Positions 1 to 10,215 of a DNA stretch of 64,000 nucleotides are shown piece after piece. The stretch is from Fidelibacterota bacterium. Lineage in GTDB: Bacteria; Fidelibacterota; UBA8477; JABMPR01. Position 1 is the stretch's first letter, and every line of letters starts with the position of its first letter. The position numbers and the translations under genes were made by a program. The notes beneath the pieces are model-generated. The model saw only the letters and a list, made by a program, of their open reading frames with translations. It ran no database searches and was not told where the DNA came from. Location: contig JABHBL010000072.1 of assembly GCA_018673925.1 (NCBI GenBank), positions 35,352 through 99,351 on the forward strand, given 5' to 3'.

Positions 1-2
1 AT

Positions 3-236
3 TTTGCTGTATTCCTGTTTGTTATTTCTGTAGGTGTGGTAGTGATTGTCAGCTTATCTACGGCTGCCCCCAATAAACAACGAATTTCAGGACTTACTTT
101 GGCTACTGCATCTGAGATGCAAACAGATATGAGCCGACGTATGGATGATCAGAACGCGAAATGGAATAGAATTAATGTCATAGCATCCGTTGTACTGGTG
201 ATCACCATTCTGGTACTTTGGATGAAATTTGCATGA
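3..236 (+). CDS. C-terminal end of a probable sodium:solute symporter (partial)
   Basis: The gene runs in from before the window; the frame is open from base 3 to the TGA at 234-236. The visible 77 residues hold a transmembrane helix, a short basic loop with the segment RISGLTLATAS, and a last helix (VLVITILVLWMKF) ending at the C-terminus. In the SSS family the last two helices are often joined by a loop in which the protein resumes with a Leu/Ser-Gly-Leu-Thr stretch, and this fits. The family call rests on this short tail only. A Na+-driven sugar transporter would suit the neighbouring glycan genes, but that is inference. Any other multi-pass transporter remains possible. Confidence 0.5.
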   Translation, partial: FAVFLFVISVGVVVIVSLSTAAPNKQRISGLTLATASEMQTDMSRRMDDQNAKWNRINVIASVVLVITILVLWMKFA

Positions 237-294
237 ATATGTTAAGAGGAAAGGAATTATAATGATTCATATAACCAAAGAAGGAGGAAGCATA

Positions 295-3200
295 ATGCTA
301 CCTAAGCGTTACTTAACAAAATTAGCAGTTGCTTTGCTAGTGTTGTTGCCTGTGTTGTTAACTGCACAGACTTACAACGTAACCATTGCAGTTGATGCAG
401 CCCGTGCAAGCGTGCCTGAAGGATCCAGTATCTGGATTACCGGTGAGGTAGATGGCTGGAGTGGTTGGGGAACTGAGCTTACTGATGCAGATGCCGATGG
501 TATCTATTCAGGAACAATAGCCAGTGTAGCCCCAGGCTCATATCGCTATTTGTATCTTATTGGCGGTGGCTGGGGAAGCCCAGAGGGCAGACCTATAGAT
601 CAGTCAATTTGCGACTCTGCAGTCGATGAAGGTGATGCCACTTTTGGTTTTACTGTTGTTGATGCTGATGTGGTTGCTGATACGACTTGTTGGAACTCTT
701 GTGATCCCTGTCAGGATACCTATGATGTTACCTTTATTGTAGACATGACTGATGAAACTGTACCAGCTGAATCGAACATCTGGGCTACAGGTGATTTCGG
801 TGGTTGGTCTGGTTGGGACTTAGAACTTACTGATGACAATGCTGATGGGATCTATTCAGCAACTGCTACTGTTGCTGCTGGAACACACCGCTTTCTATAT
901 TTATTAGGTGGTGGCTGGGGTTCCCCAGAAGGAAGACCTGCTGTTGGTGCTCCTTGTGCATTCCCTCATCCTGATGATCCAAATGATGTTACCTATGGAG
1001 TAGTTGCTCTATTTAATGATGTCGTGATGGACACGATCTGTTGGATGGAATGTGTTGCTTGTGATGAAGTAATCGATGGGCCAACTGTTGCTGCCCCGAC
1101 TCCTACAGAGTTAGAAGCAGACGTTATTTCTATTTATAGTGATGCGTATACTGATATTGCCGGAACCAACTTCAATCCTGGTTGGGGTCAAGCCACTGTA
1201 CAATCAGAAGTGCTGATTGATGGCAATAATACTATGCTTTATACAGGTCTCAATTATCAGGGAATCAATATTGGTAGCGCTGACGGTGGCGTTGCTCATG
1301 ATGTTTCTGCCAAAGGTTATCTGCATGTTGATTTCTGGTCAGATAATTCTACTGCCCTGAATGTGTTTTTGATCAGTATCTCAAGTGGAGAACAGGCTTT
1401 TGCCCTGCCAGTTGGATCTACTGGCTGGATGAGTGTTGATATTCGATTAGATCATTTTACCGATCTGGGTATGGTTCTGACTGATATTCACCAGCTGAAA
1501 TTTGATGGTAATGGTGATATCTATTTAGATAACATCTATTTCCATGGAATACCATGGGTAATGCCTGATGACCTGGTTTTCAATGGTTTTGAAACTGCAG
1601 AAGATATCGCCATCGGTGCAGATGCCTTCTGGCAATTTGATTATCCTGTTGAATCTGAGCTAGTCAACTCCATCACATCCACACTTGTCTCAAGTGCAGG
1701 ATTACCACAAGATGGTGTTGGAGCTGTACAGTTTGATTATACGATTGAGCACTACTATCAATACGGTGGTTTCTCATCTGTGAATCATATTACAGATGCT
1801 TATGTTGATCTATCGCCATATAACTATCTCAGTTTCCAGATTCAGAATTATATCCCAACCAACATTGATTCTTCAATGGCACTACGCTTCACTCTGGTTG
1901 ATGGTAGTAATCAAACTGATCCTGCAAACTGGAGTAAAGATAGTTGCGAATTTTACTATGCCTTTATCGAAGATGACTACTTCTTTGATGACGAAGCTGG
2001 TTCAGGCTGGTCAGAGGTCAGAATTCCTCTTGTAAAAGCAGCATCCAACGCTGGCGGACAGGAATACAATGTTGGTTTTGTCCGTACTGGTTGGGCTGGA
2101 ATTGCAGGAAATGATCTCTTAGATTTGGACAAAATTGTTGGTTATGGATTTGAGTGGGTTTCACCACCTTGGAATACGGAAATTGGTGATGTCATGACTG
2201 GATCTGTCTGGTTTGACAATCTTAAAGCCCTTTACTCAGATGATATCTATGGATGTATGGATCCTGTTAGTGTAAACTATAATCCAGATGCAACCATCGA
2301 TGATGGCAGTTGTCTCTATGACACTGATGTCGTTGACATCACTTTTGAGTTGAATATGGAAATGGAAACTGTCAATGAAGATGGTCTATTTCTCGCTGGT
2401 GGAAACTATTTTGGCTATCCAGCAGACTATCCATTTCATGATGATGGACTAGATGGTGATAGAATTGCAGACGATAACATCTATACTATTGTTGTTCAGG
2501 TTCCCAACCATTTTTCTGAAGACTATACTTTCACCAATGGTCCAGACTGGGCTTTTAAAGAAGATATTGCAGGTCAAGATTGTGCAGTTGACCCATATAA
2601 TGATCGTACGATTTCTGTAGGTATTAATGATACAACTGTCACTACCTGTTTTGGCCAATGTACTGAAGATGGTAGTTGTGGTATCGTTGATCTAGTCAAT
2701 GTGACCTTTAGGGTTGATATGCGTGATCAGGTAGTCCATGAAAACGGTGTTTACATGGCTGGTGGCGGCATTGGTGAAGAAGGACATATCATGGACGATT
2801 CAGATGGTGATGATATCTGGGAATACACCCTGGAAATCGCCTCCGATATTGAATTTTTCTGGAAATTCAGAAACGGTCCAACTGATGGCAGTTGGGGTGG
2901 TGACTGGGAAGGCGGCGAAGGCGGCATTCAGTTGGCTGATGGTGGTTGTGGTGCAAACCAATACAATGACCGTTCAGTGACCCTTACTGAGGACACTGTG
3001 CTTCCTGCATTCTGTTTTGGATACTGTTTCCCTTGTTCACCTGTACATGATGTAGCTGTCACATTCAGCGTGGATATGAGTGCAGAAACAGGATTTAATC
3101 CTGCATCGGATTCACCTTATGTAATCCACTCAGCTAATGAATGGGATTTCTCAAACCCAGTTCTCTTTACAGAAACAACTGTTAGTGGAATCTGGAGTGG

Positions 3201-3702
3201 AACCATCACTCTGACCACACGCGATACAGTGAATTTTCTCTTCGCTTATGGCGCTGGAACTTTTGAGGATATGACTGGACAAGAATGTACTGTATTTGAT
3301 GAAGGCGTACAACTTGATGTACGTCAACTACTTACACCTATCGGTGATGATACAGAGTACGATGTTCCCGGTTCAGTGTTTGGGTCATGTACTACTGTAG
3401 GTGTTGATGATGAACTTCTACTGCCTACTGAGTTCTTGATGAGCACATATCCCAATCCATTTAACCCAGATGTAACTATACAATATCAGCTTCCTGCTGT
3501 TGAAGATGTCAAGATTGATATCTACAATATGTTAGGACAGAATGTCAGGTCTTTGGTCGAAACAAGACACGCTCCTGGTCATTACAATGTTGTATGGAAT
3601 GGCAGAAATTCATATGGTCATCCTTTAGGAACAGGTATCTACTTTGTTGTAGTATCTCGCGCTTCAGGTACGTCTGTAATGAAGGTTACACTGCTGAAAT
3701 AG
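295..3702 (+). CDS. Large secreted multi-module carbohydrate-binding-like protein with C-terminal sorting domain
   Basis: The protein has 1135 residues. I chose ATG 295 because a strong Shine-Dalgarno AAGGAGG lies at 280-287 and the product begins with a clean signal peptide (LAVALLVLLPVLLTAQ). Earlier in-frame starts at 229 and 262 lack this. At least five related beta-sandwich modules start near residues 27, 143, 680, 801 and 920, each opening like YDVTFIVDM and ending in a Cys-rich loop; the first two share GGGWGSPEGRP. Two jelly-roll-like modules (about 285-430 and 435-650) sit between. A Cys motif GCMDPVSVNYNP..DDGSC lies near 653. The last 85 residues (TYPNPFNPDVTIQYQLP) form a FlgD-like/type IX-type sorting domain. 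No catalytic motif was recognised. It probably binds glycans at the cell surface; the nearby glucan genes support this only by context. Confidence 0.75.
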   Translation: MLPKRYLTKLAVALLVLLPVLLTAQTYNVTIAVDAARASVPEGSSIWITGEVDGWSGWGTELTDADADGIYSGTIASVAPGSYRYLYLIGGGWGSPEGRPIDQSICDSAVDEGDATFGFTVVDADVVADTTCWNSCDPCQDTYDVTFIVDMTDETVPAESNIWATGDFGGWSGWDLELTDDNADGIYSATATVAAGTHRFLYLLGGGWGSPEGRPAVGAPCAFPHPDDPNDVTYGVVALFNDVVMDTICWMECVACDEVIDGPTVAAPTPTELEADVISIYSDAYTDIAGTNFNPGWGQATVQSEVLIDGNNTMLYTGLNYQGINIGSADGGVAHDVSAKGYLHVDFWSDNSTALNVFLISISSGEQAFALPVGSTGWMSVDIRLDHFTDLGMVLTDIHQLKFDGNGDIYLDNIYFHGIPWVMPDDLVFNGFETAEDIAIGADAFWQFDYPVESELVNSITSTLVSSAGLPQDGVGAVQFDYTIEHYYQYGGFSSVNHITDAYVDLSPYNYLSFQIQNYIPTNIDSSMALRFTLVDGSNQTDPANWSKDSCEFYYAFIEDDYFFDDEAGSGWSEVRIPLVKAASNAGGQEYNVGFVRTGWAGIAGNDLLDLDKIVGYGFEWVSPPWNTEIGDVMTGSVWFDNLKALYSDDIYGCMDPVSVNYNPDATIDDGSCLYDTDVVDITFELNMEMETVNEDGLFLAGGNYFGYPADYPFHDDGLDGDRIADDNIYTIVVQVPNHFSEDYTFTNGPDWAFKEDIAGQDCAVDPYNDRTISVGINDTTVTTCFGQCTEDGSCGIVDLVNVTFRVDMRDQVVHENGVYMAGGGIGEEGHIMDDSDGDDIWEYTLEIASDIEFFWKFRNGPTDGSWGGDWEGGEGGIQLADGGCGANQYNDRSVTLTEDTVLPAFCFGYCFPCSPVHDVAVTFSVDMSAETGFNPASDSPYVIHSANEWDFSNPVLFTETTVSGIWSGTITLTTRDTVNFLFAYGAGTFEDMTGQECTVFDEGVQLDVRQLLTPIGDDTEYDVPGSVFGSCTTVGVDDELLLPTEFLMSTYPNPFNPDVTIQYQLPAVEDVKIDIYNMLGQNVRSLVETRHAPGHYNVVWNGRNSYGHPLGTGIYFVVVSRASGTSVMKVTLLK

Positions 3703-3722
3703 AGTGATTTTGCTGTGGCTGT

Positions 3723-3752
3723 GCCCCGGGTACAATTAAATGTACCCGGGGC
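3723..3752. other. Perfect 12-bp GC-rich stem-loop between the surface protein and the TonB receptor gene
   Basis: GCCCCGGGTACA, a six-base ATTAAA loop, then the exact reverse complement TGTACCCGGGGC, starting 20 nt after the stop at 3702. No run of T follows, so it is not a classical intrinsic terminator. It could be an RNA stabiliser or processing site separating expression of the flanking genes, or a protein-binding dyad. Confidence 0.6.
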
Positions 3753-3806
3753 TGGCTACTGCTGAAATATCTCCAGAAGAGAATTCATCTTAAAAAAAAG
3801 TTTACT

Positions 3807-6674
3807 ATGAATAAAATACTTACGACCCTGATTGCTATCCCACTTATCGTTTCGAGTTTATTTGCGCAGACCACTGGGAAAATTGCTGGAAAAATTAGAG
3901 ATGCCGAAACTGAGGAATACATGATCGGTGTCAATGTTATCATTGAGGAAGCCGGTGTAGGAGCAGTTACTGACACTGAAGGATACTATGATATCATCAA
4001 TTTGACACCTGGATCCTATACAGTCAAAGTCTCTATGATAGGTTATGAGGTCTATGTAGTTGAGGATGTTCGAGTTTCCACAAATCGGACAACCTATCTC
4101 GATGCCGATATCAACAGCAGCTTGCTGGAAGGTGCAACGGTATTCGTAACGGCCAGCAAAATTTCAACAAAACGCGATCAGACAAGCACTGTAAAAAATA
4201 TTTCGTCCGAGGACATGGAAATGTTGCCTGTTGAGAGCGTTGGTGCTGTAGTAGATATGCAAGCGGGAGTTGTTGCAGGACATTTCCGAGGCGGTCGTAG
4301 TGGAGAAGTAAGTTATCTCATAGATGGTATCCAAGTTGATGAAGTCTTTGGCGGAAATAGCGCAGCAGTAAGCATTGAAACAGAAGCTGTCCAGGACTTA
4401 GAGGTGATCACTGGTACATTTAATGCTGAATATGGGAATGCCATGAGCGGTATCGTGAATGCGGTTACCAAGAATGGGTCCGAAAAGTTTCATGCTAGTG
4501 CTTCTTCATCAATATCCACATATTTCACTTCCAATACATATGAGGACGAGGAAGATATCTTTTTAGGATTGGAGCCATTTGGCCTCACCGACAATAAGGA
4601 GGATCATTACCAATTAAATACAAACTACGATAATAAATTTATGCTCACCGGCCCCATACTGGGAGATCAGATTGGTTTTTTTATTAATTATCGTGAACAA
4701 TCTACAGCTGGTCACTTGAACGGGATCAGGCGTTTTAATGTTTGGGATGTCAGCGACTATTCATCACCAGATTCCCTGGAGTGGATAGATGGCAATACAG
4801 GTGACAGTGCCTTTGTTTCAATGAGTTCAAGTAAACATTCTTCGTTGCTTGCAAAAATTTCTTTCAGACCTTCACCCAAACTCCGCTCCTCAATCATGTT
4901 TAATCGGAATGATGATGAGTGGATCGGGTATGACCACGGGAGCAAATACAAACCCGATGGTAGAAGTAAAAATTATGGCAATTCTGATTTTATTGCCTTT
5001 CAATTGAATCACATGCTCAGCAACTCATTTTTTTATGATCTTAAGCTGAGTCAATCAGCAAACTATTATGGTAATTATCTTTATAAAGATCCCCAATCCT
5101 ATACTATAGCTGATGAATTCAGCCAAATAAATGGACTATGGTATTTTGAGGGGGACACAGTATATAACTATATTCATGATACCTATGCTCAATCATATGG
5201 ACCTGGATTCGCCTACGGAGGTCAGGATAAAGGTCATAATGAGCGCGAAACGATTACACAAAATGTAAAGTTTGATTTGACCTGGCAGGTTAACAATGCT
5301 CATAGTTTGAAAACAGGATTTCAGATATCACAACATGATATCACCAGTTCCTACCATCTGATAAAAAATTTATATGCTGGCACAGTGAATGAGAATTATT
5401 ATAAACCTGTTTTTGCATCAGAAAATACTGAACAAGCAGATAGCTACAATAAACAGCCGCTTGATGGGTCGTTCTATATCCAGGACAAAATGGAATTTGA
5501 TGAAATGGTTATCAATCTTGGTTTACGTTATGATTATTTTGATGCCAACACCGTTTACCCTTCACAAAGACGAAATCCCTCAAATTCCTCAACGTACTAT
5601 GTGAATGATTCTTTGGGTGTCCCCATTAAGGTGTGGGATTCTGATTTGCAGGACAGTGTGAAGGTGTTAGATGAAGCAAGAATGTCAGCCTATCTTGATT
5701 CAAAATCAATTTATCAAATTAGTCCCCGCTTTGGGCTCGCTTATCAATTAGGAAACAGAGCGGTTTTACACTTTAGCTATGGTCACTTTTTCCAAATGCC
5801 ATCATACTCAAATATTTATCAGAATGATGGGTTTTTTGTAGGCAGTGATTTTGGGACCACCATGGGTAATGGTAACCTGGGTGGTGAAACGCTGGGATTA
5901 AATGCTCAAAGGACCGTTAGTTATGAAATTGGACTGTGGCAGGAACTGGCTGAAGGCATGGGGCTTGAAGTTAATCTCTACTATCGAGATATTTATGACT
6001 TATTAAGTGCTGCCGTTGTCACCACTTACAACCAGGTAAGCTACGGTTTGTATACTAACAAAGACTACGGTAATGTACGTGGTCTTGAGGTCAAGTTTGA
6101 CTTCAATAAGGGTGGCTTTCGCACCAATGCAAATTATACCCTGCAATACACCAAGGGTAATGCCGACAATGCGCAGCAAACTTTTAATCGTGCCGGTAGC
6201 TCTATTGATGAAGTGAAGAAGATGATCACCATGAGCTGGGATCAGAGACATACCTTTAACTTGTCTGCAGGATATACAGCTTCAACTTATGGTGCATTTT
6301 TTACTGGATATGTTAATTCTGGGACGACATTTACATATTCACCACCGGATGGTAGTGACCTTGTCAATATTGTTCTACCTGCAAATAACAGTCACAAGGC
6401 ACTTGGTTTTCATGTTGACTTCACAGGATTCATGAAGCTTCCGGTGATGTTCGGAATCAATGCACGCTTGAACCTGTCTATTTATAATTTACTTGATCGC
6501 TACAATGCCTCTTACGTCAATGGTGCGACTGGCAGACCTTACTCAGGTATTGTCAAAGATATTGATAGGGATGGTTTTCGCAGTTTATTTAACACCATTG
6601 AAGATGGCTATAAGAATCCTGGAATGTTTACTACACCTCGTGAAATAAAAATTGGTTTGGAAGTCGAGTTATAG
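3807..6674 (+). CDS. SusC-like TonB-dependent outer-membrane receptor
   Basis: A 955-residue outer-membrane transporter that would import a ligand using TonB energy. It has a signal peptide (about 1-20, ending LFAQ), then a CarboxypepD_reg-like beta-sandwich (about 24-100: GKIAGKIRDAETEEYMIGVN..GSYTVKVSMIGYE), then a plug domain (about 125-230, with SYLIDGIQVDEVFGG and GTFNAEYGNAMSGIVNAVTK), then a long barrel rich in alternating aromatic strands to the C-terminus. The length suits SusC-type receptors. No SusD partner follows. Instead the next gene overlaps nothing but starts one base after the stop and encodes a large secreted FN3-containing protein, then a PorV-like protein. The substrate is not visible; beta-glucan oligosaccharides are suggested by the GH16/GH5 genes downstream. 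Confidence 0.88.
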   Translation: MNKILTTLIAIPLIVSSLFAQTTGKIAGKIRDAETEEYMIGVNVIIEEAGVGAVTDTEGYYDIINLTPGSYTVKVSMIGYEVYVVEDVRVSTNRTTYLDADINSSLLEGATVFVTASKISTKRDQTSTVKNISSEDMEMLPVESVGAVVDMQAGVVAGHFRGGRSGEVSYLIDGIQVDEVFGGNSAAVSIETEAVQDLEVITGTFNAEYGNAMSGIVNAVTKNGSEKFHASASSSISTYFTSNTYEDEEDIFLGLEPFGLTDNKEDHYQLNTNYDNKFMLTGPILGDQIGFFINYREQSTAGHLNGIRRFNVWDVSDYSSPDSLEWIDGNTGDSAFVSMSSSKHSSLLAKISFRPSPKLRSSIMFNRNDDEWIGYDHGSKYKPDGRSKNYGNSDFIAFQLNHMLSNSFFYDLKLSQSANYYGNYLYKDPQSYTIADEFSQINGLWYFEGDTVYNYIHDTYAQSYGPGFAYGGQDKGHNERETITQNVKFDLTWQVNNAHSLKTGFQISQHDITSSYHLIKNLYAGTVNENYYKPVFASENTEQADSYNKQPLDGSFYIQDKMEFDEMVINLGLRYDYFDANTVYPSQRRNPSNSSTYYVNDSLGVPIKVWDSDLQDSVKVLDEARMSAYLDSKSIYQISPRFGLAYQLGNRAVLHFSYGHFFQMPSYSNIYQNDGFFVGSDFGTTMGNGNLGGETLGLNAQRTVSYEIGLWQELAEGMGLEVNLYYRDIYDLLSAAVVTTYNQVSYGLYTNKDYGNVRGLEVKFDFNKGGFRTNANYTLQYTKGNADNAQQTFNRAGSSIDEVKKMITMSWDQRHTFNLSAGYTASTYGAFFTGYVNSGTTFTYSPPDGSDLVNIVLPANNSHKALGFHVDFTGFMKLPVMFGINARLNLSIYNLLDRYNASYVNGATGRPYSGIVKDIDRDGFRSLFNTIEDGYKNPGMFTTPREIKIGLEVEL

Positions 6675-6675
6675 A

Positions 6676-9600
6676 ATGAATACAATAAATCAAATCCGCA
6701 TAACTCAAGTTTTAATCTTAATGCTGGTACTACCACTGACGTCATTCAGTCAGGGAAGGCCCTACAATGGTCCAATAGATGTAGCCGGTGATTTTGAGGC
6801 TGAGCGCGAAGGAACCATGAATGGTAATCGCATTCACCTTGAGTTTACGAATAATACAGAATTGTCAAACTGGCCAGATGAGACTGCTTCAAAATGGCCC
6901 AATAACCATTCTGGATATAAAATGGTTGATGGTATTGGTCTTCTGGTTGGAGCTAGAGTCTATATCGAGAATGATCTTGATGACACTACAGTTGACACGA
7001 TTGTGGTTGATGATCCAAATGTGATAGCCAACGATCCAAATTTGCACATTCTCCATTTTTTACAAACCAGTTACCGTGAACATATGGATCAGAGTGACAC
7101 CAGTAACACCGAATGGGGCTTCTACCCAGCCTGGGGTTATTTTAATGAAACCAGTGACCATCCAGCTATGAGTGATGATTCAACCACCTGGCCTCCTGAA
7201 GGTTGGCCAAAGGGTGGTTATGCAAAGGATTGGGCTATGGAATGGGACGGCAGATTTGGACGTGGTATTCAATATGCCGATCTGGAAACCTACTTCGTTG
7301 TGAATGATGCCCAGGATCAAGAATACCTGGGTGATGATGACATGGTTAAATACTACCCAAAACCCGGGAGATTTATTGGCGATGAAGGTCATGCAATAAC
7401 CATTCAAGATGGCGCCCCCTGGGGTGGTCTGGGTCTTCGAGTTGAAACCCGCGGCTTTCAGTGGAACAATCCACAGGTACGAGATGCACTTTTCTGGGAA
7501 TACAATATCACCAATAACTCTATTTATGATCTTCCTGAAGTTTGCTTTGGATACTGGGTTGATAATGCCATTGGTGGAGAAGGTCCTGATGATGATATTG
7601 GTTTTTACAATGATGAGCTGGATCTAGCGTATTCATGGGATAAGGATGAAGAAGCTTCCGATGGTGGAACTCCTGGTATTATGGGGTTTGCCTATTTGGA
7701 GAGTCCTGGGTTAGCCTTTGATGGTGAAGACAACGATGATGATGGACTCATTGATGAGGCCCGGGACAATTTTGCCGGAAGCTTGATTGGCCCTACAGAA
7801 GGGATCTCTGACATGACCAAATTCCTTGATTTTTATGGCTTGGTAGAATCAGAGTTAAGAGAACACTGGTCTGGAGATGAAGATCAGGATTGGACAGATG
7901 GTCAAGATTTAAACGGAGATGGCATTTATCAGTCATCTGAACCCTATGGCGATGATGTCGGACTTGATGGTCTAGGTCCCTTGGATTTGAATTACCCAGG
8001 TCCAGATTTAGATGGTACCGAGGGTAATCATAGACCTGATTATGATGAAGCTTTGGGTTGTGAACCCAATTTTGCTGAGACAGATGTTAGTGAGTCTGAC
8101 ATGTTAGGATTAACCTCATTCCAGCTCTTTACAATTGTGACCGTTCCAGATGGTCCAGCACCTCCTGGTACAAAATGGTTTAACAACGATGATATTATGT
8201 GGGATATGGTTGCTGCAGATACCCTGGTAAAATTATACGATGTCAACGCCAATCTAGTGGAATTGTTTGCCTCAGGTCCCTTTCAATTGTTTGCTGGAAG
8301 GACAGAGCGAATCTCTATGGCGGAGCTACATTCCACAGATGAGAATATGATGGCGCCAGATTGGGTTGCACCTGCTCTTTATCAATTAAAATCTGTGGTT
8401 CAGTTAATCTATGAATCCGATTATCGTTTTGCACAACCTCCGTTGATGCCGACACTTGAAGCTACAGCCGCGGACGGGAAAGTGATATTAACCTGGGATG
8501 ATCGTTCAGACAAACTCACCCGAGATCCTTTTATTGGGAATGTGAATGATTTTGAAGGATACAAACTTTACCGGTCAACAGATCAATTTTTTGAAGATGC
8601 AGAAGTAATTACTGATGGATATGGCTTACCCACATTTAAGGATCCAATTTTTGAGTGTGATCTGGTAGACTCTGTATTTGGATTTGCTGATTTCGGATTG
8701 GTCAATGGTATTGCCTTTAACCTGGGAACTGAAACAGGTTTAAGACATTATTTCATTGATGAAAAGGTCCAGAATGGTAGGACCTACTATTATGGGTTAG
8801 CTGCTTACGATTACGGTATCAGTACAAGTATCCCTGGTATTGCGCCTACCGAGAATAACCTGGTGGTTAGCACGAATGAATACGACGAAGTAACTGGGTA
8901 TGGACAAAATGTTCAGATCGTGACACCCAGGAGCACTGCAGCTGGGTTTAAGGAACCTACTGTTTTACTGGACTCCCTGCAAAATCCAACCCTTGGGAGT
9001 GGTAGGATTACTCCAATCGTCTTTGCACGTGATCAAATAAAGGATGGACATACCTATGAGGTGACCTTCCTCATAGATACCCTTCTTAATAATAGATCAA
9101 ACCCCAGCCACTATATTACCAGCGGCTATAAGGTGTCAGACGTAACGAATGGATCACCTGTCATGGTTTATAGCGAATCTCGTTATGATTCATCTGGAAA
9201 TTCAAACTATGCCATTGAGAATCTAATTTTGGATCAGGATTTGGACACATGGACTCTGAATCCAGATACAACAATAAAAACGGATATTTTTGATGGTATT
9301 CAACTCCATATCGATCAAAGTGTTATTGAGCCAGAGCTCGATGATGGCCCTCACGCAACTGGTTGGATAGAGGGATCACCTATCAACCACATGGCAGTAA
9401 CTCTGACTTCTAGAGAAACCAACCTTTTTCCCTATGACTATGAGATTGTATTCACCGGAGATACACTCGCTTACACGAGTCAAGTAGGAGCTTCGACAGG
9501 AATTCGTGATGAGAATGATAATGGTCTATGGTTTCCTCCAAAAGTCATTCTAGATCAATCATTTGATTTTTATGTCATTAACACAAGTCTGGTTGATGAA

Positions 9601-10215
9601 GCTGGCAATCATCCCATCATGGATTTAGTGGTCCAGGATCATTTTGGTCCCAGTTGGGGATTAGACGGTGTTTTTAATAAATATCAAGACAAAATTCTGG
9701 TGGGAAGCATTGATACATCCGCTGTCTGGAAGGGTACTGCCTTTGTGATTGACTTTATAGGTGGTGGTGATTTTGATTATCCTGGAGTAGGGGATCGATA
9801 CCAACTCAGTTTCATGCGTCCCTTCTGGAGTTCCGATACCATCCGATTCACCACGAGTACTTCAGCTGAAATTGACATGGTACGCGAAGCCCAAACTATG
9901 GATAGTATCAAGGTAGTTCCCAATCCATATGTTGGCACAAATGCCATGGAACCAGCTTTAAGAAACAGGTTTTTGAACCAGCCACGCAAACTAATGTTTA
10001 CCCATCTCCCTGCATCTTGTGTGATAAAGATATTCACCTCATCAGGGGTTTTGATTAAAACCATTGAAGTTGAAAATGCTGCACCTGATGGCTCGGAGCA
10101 TTGGAACCTGCTTACTGAGGAAAATCTGGAGATTGCAGCTGGAATGTATATCTACCATGTGGAATCAAACGAATCTGGTCGAGAACACATTGGAAAATTT
10201 GCGGTGTTGAAATGA
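6676..10215 (+). CDS. Large secreted protein with FN3-like segment and FlgD-like C-terminal domain
   Basis: The protein has 1179 residues. ATG 6676 follows the receptor stop (6672-6674) directly and gives a good signal peptide (ITQVLILMLVLPLTSFSQG); an in-frame start at 6652 lies inside the receptor gene. Two Asp-rich segments near residues 348 (EDNDDDGLIDEARDNF) and 402 (DQDWTDGQDLNGDGIYQ) look like calcium-binding loops. An FN3-like region occurs around 590-720 (AADGKVILTWDDRSD..GYKLYRS..YYYGLAAYDYG). The last 110 residues (VVPNPYVGTN..AAGMYIYHVESN) match the FlgD-like/type IX sorting fold. It takes the position a SusD would hold beside SusC, so it may be a surface partner of the receptor. 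No enzymatic motif was seen and the function is unknown. Confidence 0.75.
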   Translation: MNTINQIRITQVLILMLVLPLTSFSQGRPYNGPIDVAGDFEAEREGTMNGNRIHLEFTNNTELSNWPDETASKWPNNHSGYKMVDGIGLLVGARVYIENDLDDTTVDTIVVDDPNVIANDPNLHILHFLQTSYREHMDQSDTSNTEWGFYPAWGYFNETSDHPAMSDDSTTWPPEGWPKGGYAKDWAMEWDGRFGRGIQYADLETYFVVNDAQDQEYLGDDDMVKYYPKPGRFIGDEGHAITIQDGAPWGGLGLRVETRGFQWNNPQVRDALFWEYNITNNSIYDLPEVCFGYWVDNAIGGEGPDDDIGFYNDELDLAYSWDKDEEASDGGTPGIMGFAYLESPGLAFDGEDNDDDGLIDEARDNFAGSLIGPTEGISDMTKFLDFYGLVESELREHWSGDEDQDWTDGQDLNGDGIYQSSEPYGDDVGLDGLGPLDLNYPGPDLDGTEGNHRPDYDEALGCEPNFAETDVSESDMLGLTSFQLFTIVTVPDGPAPPGTKWFNNDDIMWDMVAADTLVKLYDVNANLVELFASGPFQLFAGRTERISMAELHSTDENMMAPDWVAPALYQLKSVVQLIYESDYRFAQPPLMPTLEATAADGKVILTWDDRSDKLTRDPFIGNVNDFEGYKLYRSTDQFFEDAEVITDGYGLPTFKDPIFECDLVDSVFGFADFGLVNGIAFNLGTETGLRHYFIDEKVQNGRTYYYGLAAYDYGISTSIPGIAPTENNLVVSTNEYDEVTGYGQNVQIVTPRSTAAGFKEPTVLLDSLQNPTLGSGRITPIVFARDQIKDGHTYEVTFLIDTLLNNRSNPSHYITSGYKVSDVTNGSPVMVYSESRYDSSGNSNYAIENLILDQDLDTWTLNPDTTIKTDIFDGIQLHIDQSVIEPELDDGPHATGWIEGSPINHMAVTLTSRETNLFPYDYEIVFTGDTLAYTSQVGASTGIRDENDNGLWFPPKVILDQSFDFYVINTSLVDEAGNHPIMDLVVQDHFGPSWGLDGVFNKYQDKILVGSIDTSAVWKGTAFVIDFIGGGDFDYPGVGDRYQLSFMRPFWSSDTIRFTTSTSAEIDMVREAQTMDSIKVVPNPYVGTNAMEPALRNRFLNQPRKLMFTHLPASCVIKIFTSSGVLIKTIEVENAAPDGSEHWNLLTEENLEIAAGMYIYHVESNESGREHIGKFAVLK

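Noticed and set aside
229..294. Upstream in-frame start of the large surface protein
   Set aside because: The strong AAGGAGG and the signal peptide point to ATG 295; the earlier start overlaps the symporter gene and would bury the signal peptide.
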